A DNA stretch of 45,974 nt from NCBI RefSeq assembly GCF_009865405.1, contig NZ_WWJY01001052.1:1-45974 (forward strand), read 5' to 3'. Position 1 is the stretch's first letter; the number at the start of each line of letters is the position of its first letter. The DNA comes from Streptomyces sp. SID3212. Lineage in GTDB: Bacteria > Actinomycetota > Actinomycetes > Streptomycetales > Streptomycetaceae. A program made the translations under genes and the position numbers. The notes beneath the pieces are model-generated. The model saw nothing but the letters and a program-made list of their open reading frames with translations, was not told the origin of the DNA and made no database searches. Below are positions 40,747-45,974 of the stretch, piece after piece.

Positions 40747-41646
40747 TCAGGCCTTCTGGGCGCGGTCGTACACCTTCTTGGCCGTGGCCCCGAAGATCTC
40801 CCCGTACATCTTCGTCGGAGTCAGCGAGTCCAGGGACGCGTTGACCGAGACCAGGGTGCCCTTGCCGGTGGTGGTGCTGAAGCCGGCCAGCCAGGGGCCG
40901 CCGCTGGAGCCGCCGGTCATGTCGCACGGGATGGCCTGCGTGCCGTCGGCCTTCTTCGCCGTGCCGACGCACCGGAGGAGTTCCTCGCCGAGCTGCGGAC
41001 GGGTCGCCGAGTAGCCGAGGGCTGAAATGGTGCCGCCGACGGGGCGGTTGAAGGCGATGGCCTGGCCGCCCACGACGTCGGTGAGCTTGCGGCCGTTCTT
41101 GTCGGCGTCCACGACCAGCGCGGACAGGTCGTCCGTGGAGTCGTACACCCACGTGCGCGGCGTCGCGGCGCTGCGGACCGCGAACGTACCGTACGGCCTC
41201 TTGCCCTTGTGGTAACCGGGGACGAAGACCATGTCGGTGTTGGTGTTGCCGGGCGAGGAGCCCCGGCGCACGCAGTGGGCCGCGGTCATCACGGCCGAGC
41301 GGTTGGCGCTCTTCACGGCGGTGGCCGTGCACCACGTGTCGGCGCCGTTCGCGTTGACGAAGAAGAGCCGGCCCACCGTCTTCAGGGCAACGCCCTTGTA
41401 CGGTTTGGCCTTCGGCCCGGTCGGACCGAGGTCCGCGGACTTCCCTACGGCCTTGATGCGCGCGGCTGTCCAGTAACTGACCGCCGCCTTGCGCTCCTTG
41501 ACGGTGTACGTGAGGACGGAGACCGGGTCGGGAGCGGCGGCCGTCACCGACGCGGGAGCGGCGAGGACGAGGACCGTACCGGCGACGGCGAGTCCCGTGG
41601 CCCGGCCACGAAGCCGCCGGATGAGGGAAGTTGAGGTCTCGGACAT
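40747..41646 (-). CDS. Secreted trypsin-like serine protease
   Basis: A 299-residue protein with GAGGAG before ATG 41646. The signal peptide (residues 1-38) has RRLRGR followed by TGLAVAGTVLVLAAPASVTA. Triad: His124 (VMTAAHCVRRG), Asp173 (TDDLSALVVD) and Ser247 (TGGSSGGPWL). Cysteines in WCTATA and AHCV, and in LRCVGT and IPCDMT, should form two disulfides. Residues 40-85 may be a propeptide (LTYTVKERKAAVSYWTAARI). It resembles V8/glutamyl-endopeptidase-like trypsin-fold proteases often secreted by streptomycetes. It is convergent with the FG-GAP gene. Confidence 0.9.
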   Translation of the reverse strand: MSETSTSLIRRLRGRATGLAVAGTVLVLAAPASVTAAAPDPVSVLTYTVKERKAAVSYWTAARIKAVGKSADLGPTGPKAKPYKGVALKTVGRLFFVNANGADTWCTATAVKSANRSAVMTAAHCVRRGSSPGNTNTDMVFVPGYHKGKRPYGTFAVRSAATPRTWVYDSTDDLSALVVDADKNGRKLTDVVGGQAIAFNRPVGGTISALGYSATRPQLGEELLRCVGTAKKADGTQAIPCDMTGGSSGGPWLAGFSTTTGKGTLVSVNASLDSLTPTKMYGEIFGATAKKVYDRAQKA

Positions 41647-41781
41647 GGTGGGTGTCTCCTCGGCGGTGCGGCGGCAACAGCGGGCACGGGCGGACGGTGC
41701 GGTGAGTAACGGTGGGGTGTTCGTCCGGCAAGACCGGCGGACCGGGGCCTTCGGTTGCGCTGTCGGTGATCTGTGACAGAA

Positions 41782-41859
41782 GCAGGTCACAGCGGGTCGC
41801 AGGTCACAGCGGATCGCAGGTCACAGCGAGTCGCAGGTCACGGCGGGTCGCAGATCACA
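41782..41859. repeat. 17-bp tandem repeat downstream of the enolase gene
   Basis: Four units (41782-41798, 41799-41815, 41816-41832, 41833-41849), consensus GCAGGTCACAGCGGGTC, differing by one or two bases, plus a partial fifth. They end 12 bases before the enolase stop codon, between it and the protease promoter. Confidence 0.9.
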
Positions 41860-41871
41860 CGCGAGCCGCCG

Positions 41872-43464
<1,593 letters not shown>

Positions 43465-43484
43465 CCAACGGGGTAAAGTGCCCT

Positions 43485-43907
43485 ATGCCCACCTCGGAAG
43501 CCGCCGCCATTGCCGCCGAACTGCGCACCGCGATGGGCAAGTTGACCCGGCGCGTCAAACACGAGGACCACATCCCGCTCGGCCAGGTCGCCGTGCTCGG
43601 CGCGCTCGACCGCAGCGGCGCCATGACCACCAGCGACCTCGCCGCCGATCAGCGCGTACGTCCCCAGTCGATGGCCCGGGCGGTGGGGCTGCTCATGGGC
43701 CAGAACCTGATCACGCGCCGCGCCCATCCCACGGACGGCCGCAAGTCGCTGGTCGAGCTGTCGGACGCGGGCCGGGCCGCCCTGGAGGCGGAGCGCGGGC
43801 GCAGGGCCGGCTGGCTCGCGCAGGCCATCGAGTCCGAACTCGCTGACGAGGAGCGGGTGTTGCTGGCGCGCAGCGCCGCCCTCCTGGAGCGGCTCGCCGC
43901 GCGTTAG
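43485..43907 (+). CDS. MarR-family transcriptional regulator
   Basis: A 140-residue regulator started at MPTSEAAAIAAELRTAMGKL; the frame is open upstream through the repeat array. The winged helix spans residues about 35-100: HIPLGQVAVLGALDRSGAMT, TSDLAADQRVRPQSMARAVG (recognition helix), LITRRAHPTDGRKSLVELSD (wing with DGR). The end is the dimer helix (AQAIESELADEERVLLARSA). It is divergent from the enolase gene and probably controls itself and eno through the shared repeats. The last codons and the stop lie in an 18-bp repeat shared with the convergent TetR gene. The ligand is unknown. Confidence 0.9.
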   Translation: MPTSEAAAIAAELRTAMGKLTRRVKHEDHIPLGQVAVLGALDRSGAMTTSDLAADQRVRPQSMARAVGLLMGQNLITRRAHPTDGRKSLVELSDAGRAALEAERGRRAGWLAQAIESELADEERVLLARSAALLERLAAR

Positions 43908-43973
43908 CGGCCGTCCGCGCGTCAGCGGCCCTCCGCACGTTGGCGGTCGTCCGCGCGTTGCCGGTCCGCCGCC
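43902..43973. repeat. 18-bp tandem repeat holding two convergent stop codons
   Basis: Four units (43902-43919, 43920-43937, 43938-43955, 43956-43973), consensus CGTTAGCGGCCGTCCGCG. The MarR stop (43905-43907) lies in unit 1 and the TetR stop (43922-43924, minus strand) at the equivalent site in unit 2. Units 3 and 4 encode the DRQRADDRQRAEGR tail of the TetR protein. Confidence 0.85.
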
Positions 43974-44593
43974 GGGAGGACCCCGAGTGTGGTTCCGGCA
44001 GTGCGGTACAGGAACTCCTCCGCCCGGGACCAGGACCAGCCGGACTCCGTGACCAGCGTGCGCCAGCTCGTCGGGCCGAACCAGAACCACAACATGTCGG
44101 CGACCTCCTCGCGCGGTGTGTCCCGGACGGCGGGGGACAGGTCACGCAGGTGCTGGGCCGCCTCGTCGAGCGCCCGGCGGTAGGCGGCGGTGGCGCGCGC
44201 CCAGAGGGCCTCGCTGTCCTCGTGCACCGGGAGCGCCCCCCTGATGGCCTCCAGGACCGTGAACTGGCCCTCGTTGCCCGTACGGGTCCCGTGGGCCAGC
44301 GCCTTCAGTACGGCCTCCGGGGTCGTCACCGCCAGGAGGTACGTCACCGTCGCCTCGTAGCCGGAGTCCACGACCGCCTTGTCCACGATCTGGTCCAGGG
44401 CGCTCGACTTGCTCCCGACGCTCGCGAAGACGGTCTTCGAGGCGACACCGGCCGCCTGGGCGATGTCGGCGACGGTGACGCGTCCGTACCCGCGCCGAGC
44501 GAACAGTTCCACCGCCTGCCCGAGGATCCGCTCGCGCGTCTCGGCCGCGGCCTTCTTCCGGAGCGGGGAGCTGTACAGGCGCTTGTCGGTCAT
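43922..44593 (-). CDS. TetR-family transcriptional regulator
   Basis: A 223-residue regulator, start MTDKRLYSSPLRKKAAAETR. The helix-turn-helix spans residues about 18-65: RERILGQAVELFARRGYGRV, TVADIAQAAGVASKTVFASV, GSKSSALDQIVD. The ligand-binding part includes TVLEAIRGALPVHEDSEALW and EEVADMLWFWFGPTSWRTLV, with several aromatic residues suiting a hydrophobic ligand. It is divergent from the SnoaL-like gene with 113 bases between, so that gene is its likely target. The C-terminal tail is repeat-derived and probably unstructured. Confidence 0.9.
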   Translation of the reverse strand: MTDKRLYSSPLRKKAAAETRERILGQAVELFARRGYGRVTVADIAQAAGVASKTVFASVGSKSSALDQIVDKAVVDSGYEATVTYLLAVTTPEAVLKALAHGTRTGNEGQFTVLEAIRGALPVHEDSEALWARATAAYRRALDEAAQHLRDLSPAVRDTPREEVADMLWFWFGPTSWRTLVTESGWSWSRAEEFLYRTAGTTLGVLPAADRQRADDRQRAEGR

Positions 44594-44706
44594 GGCGTCA
44601 TGCTATCGCTGGCCTATTCATTAGATGGCTTGTAACCTGAATTTAGGCCTATCGAGCAAGCAGCATCGACCAAGCAGCAAGCAGCAAGAGACAGGTGGCA
44701 CCACGG
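44594..44706. promoter_or_regulatory. Divergent promoter region of tetR and the SnoaL-like gene
   Basis: This gap is AT-richer than its surroundings (about 44610-44650). It has an imperfect inverted repeat with arms GCCTATTCA and TGAATTTAGGC, a plausible TetR operator, and a short AAGCAGC repeat near 44680. Confidence 0.45.
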
Positions 44707-45276
44707 ATGAACGCCGACGAACTCGCCCACGGGCTCTTCCGGATCCTGGAGACCGGGGACCCCTCCCTGGCCGCCACCGTCGTCGCCGACGACAACCACA
44801 ACCGCGAGGCGGCCGTCGCCCCGTCCGCCTGCGCGATCCCCGGCCCGGCGGGGACCCTCGCGTCGAGTGCCTGGATGCGCCACGCGTTCAGTGAGCTGCG
44901 CTTTCCCGTCCTGGGGGTCGCCGAGAGCGACGGTCAGGTGTGGGTCAGGCTGCGCATGCGGGGGCGTCACACGGGTCCGTTCGTACGGTTCCGGAACGGC
45001 GCGCTCGACCAGGCCATTCCTCCCACCGGACGGCAGATCGACTTCGAGCAGGTCCACGTGCTCGGCGTCCGTGACGGCAAGGTCGTCAGCCACGAGGCCG
45101 TACGGGACGACGTCACCATGCTCGGTCAGCTCGGGGTGTTCCCGCCGAGCCCCGCCGTGGGGCTGCGGATGGTCGCCTGGCGCCTTTCCGGGCGGGCGAC
45201 GCGCGCCGCGGCCGCGGTCTCCCAACAGGCAGACCGGGCCGCGGAGGCGTTCCGTTCGGGGGTCGTGACGTCGTGA
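44707..45276 (+). CDS. SnoaL-like (NTF2-fold) ester-cyclase-type protein
   Basis: A 189-residue protein, start MNADELAHGLFRILETGDPS after AGGTGG; an in-frame GTG four codons upstream is possible. Residues about 5-135 fit the NTF2/SnoaL cone: DPSLAATVVADDNHNREAAV, AWMRHAFSELRFPVLGVAES, GQVWVRLRMRGRHTGPFVRF, PPTGRQIDFEQVHVLGVRDG, KVVSHEAVRDDVTMLGQLGV. The family includes polyketide cyclases, but also many proteins acting on small hydrophobic compounds. The last 45 residues (GRATRAAAAVSQQADRAAEA) are helical and extra. It is probably controlled by the divergent TetR protein. Confidence 0.85.
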   Translation: MNADELAHGLFRILETGDPSLAATVVADDNHNREAAVAPSACAIPGPAGTLASSAWMRHAFSELRFPVLGVAESDGQVWVRLRMRGRHTGPFVRFRNGALDQAIPPTGRQIDFEQVHVLGVRDGKVVSHEAVRDDVTMLGQLGVFPPSPAVGLRMVAWRLSGRATRAAAAVSQQADRAAEAFRSGVVTS

Positions 45277-45301
45277 CGACCACCGTGACGTGAGGGACGA
45301 A

Positions 45302-45974
45302 TCAGTTGGTGCGCGCGGGTACGGGCGTGGCCTCGACCCGTACCGGTCGGTCCGGCCGGCCCGCCCCGCGTCCCTCCCGGCTCGTCCCCAGCAGCGTCGC
45401 CGCCAGGACGAGCTGCACCGCCAGGACCAGCGCCTGCGTCACCGGTGACTCGACCGTCAGCACGGCCATCGTCGCGTTGAACCCGAGGTGGACCGCGACG
45501 GACGCGACGACTCCGGCACGTTCGTACGCGTAACCCGTCAGCAGCGCCACCGGGACGACGCTCAGCGAGAACATCAGGCCGCTCCAGCTGAACAGCCCCA
45601 ACTCGGCCTGCACCGTGCCCTCTATGAAGAACAGCGGCAGATGCCACACCGCCCACACCGCGCCCAGCAGCACACCGGCCCGGACCCGGCTCATCGACGC
45701 GAGCAGCCGCGGGTACGCCGTACCGCGCCAGCCCGGCTCCTCGGCCAGCGGACCCGCGATCAGCATGCTGACGAAGAACGGAACCACCCCGCCCATCGTC
45801 GAGATCAGCTCCCTGCCCTCGGTCAGGCTCACCCCGGGACCGCCCAGCAGGTCCGCGAGCAGCGCGCCCACCACCACGCTCGCCGACGCCAGGGCCAGCA
45901 GGGGCAGCGCCAGGAACACCCGTACCCCCTGCCGGTACGGCACCGCACGCGCGGGCACCGGCTCGCGGCGGCGG
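45302..45974 (-). CDS. CPBP-family intramembrane glutamic protease, N-terminus cut by window edge
   Basis: At least 218 residues are visible and the frame runs out of the window, so the start is unknown; a GTG at 45958 is possible but the family is often longer. Membrane spans: RVFLALPLLALASASVVVGA, VVPFFVSMLIAG, VRAGVLLGAVWAVWHLPLFF, SGLMFSLSVVPVALLTGYAY, VVASVAVHLGFNATMAVLTV, VTQALVLAVQLVLAATLL. The catalytic motif EE-x3-R is in GPLAEEPGWRG, with the later His residues in VWHLPLF and VHLGFNA. Relatives include CAAX prenyl proteases Rce1 and bacteriocin self-immunity proteins. The natural substrate cannot be told. Confidence 0.88.
   Translation of the reverse strand, partial: RRREPVPARAVPYRQGVRVFLALPLLALASASVVVGALLADLLGGPGVSLTEGRELISTMGGVVPFFVSMLIAGPLAEEPGWRGTAYPRLLASMSRVRAGVLLGAVWAVWHLPLFFIEGTVQAELGLFSWSGLMFSLSVVPVALLTGYAYERAGVVASVAVHLGFNATMAVLTVESPVTQALVLAVQLVLAATLLGTSREGRGAGRPDRPVRVEATPVPARTN

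Overview
The window looks like a piece of a Streptomyces chromosome (or a very close relative). It is very GC-rich and its codons mostly end in G or C. Genes are tightly packed with many 4-base GTGA/ATGA overlaps, and several start with GTG. The gene set is typical of the conserved Streptomyces core: serS, pheA, the Sco/ECuC/DyP-peroxidase copper cluster, an EphD-type fusion, KptA and SpoIIE-type phosphatases. From memory, serS-pheA-dtpA lies about 80 kb from oriC in S. coelicolor. This matters because two non-coding stretches here are dense in DnaA-box-like sequences.

Layout. 1-3137: end of a TPR protein, a small barrel protein, an F420-type oxidoreductase and kptA. 3138-7667 (minus): a four-gene overlapping operon of M24 peptidase, EphD-like hydrolase/SDR fusion, metal-dependent hydrolase and MerR regulator. 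7903-11557 (plus): an ABC exporter operon with two ATPases and two permeases. 11853-12982: an antirepressor-like DNA-binding protein and tRNA-Ser(GCT). 13036-15191 (minus): serS and a HAD phosphatase. 15192-15868: a long spacer with a DnaA-box cluster. 15869-23532 (minus): pheA, then the extracytoplasmic copper cluster (DyP peroxidase, CopC-CopD fusion, ECuC, Sco, YcnI, a membrane protein). 23766-34531: signalling and housekeeping genes (two anti-sigma-type ATPases, aminopeptidase P, a GAF-SpoIIE phosphatase, a prim-pol-like protein, a SEC-C protein, GDPD and HtrA).

At 34615 lies an intact tRNA-Ser(TGA). Its 3' half (59 nt) is repeated with two differences at 37915-37972. The 3.3 kb between is a small integrative element. 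It holds a truncated tyrosine integrase, a small Cys/His protein and a Schlafen-type AlbA_2 protein with an unrecognised C-terminal half. It has no visible replication, transfer or excision gene, so it looks like a minimal or decayed island with one main cargo gene.

Beyond the element (38225-45974) the content is more accessory: a membrane-anchored protein, an FG-GAP secreted protein, a secreted serine protease, an enolase (probably a paralogue) facing a MarR regulator across a 13-bp tandem-repeat array, a TetR regulator, a SnoaL-like protein and a truncated CPBP protease. Short tandem repeats are a recurring oddity. A 15-bp (five-codon) unit occurs in four unrelated genes, 18-bp units occur at two places, and 13- and 17-bp units flank the enolase gene.

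Start codons were chosen from reading frame, overlap and Shine-Dalgarno evidence by eye. No similarity search or folding program was run. Family names come from recognised motifs.
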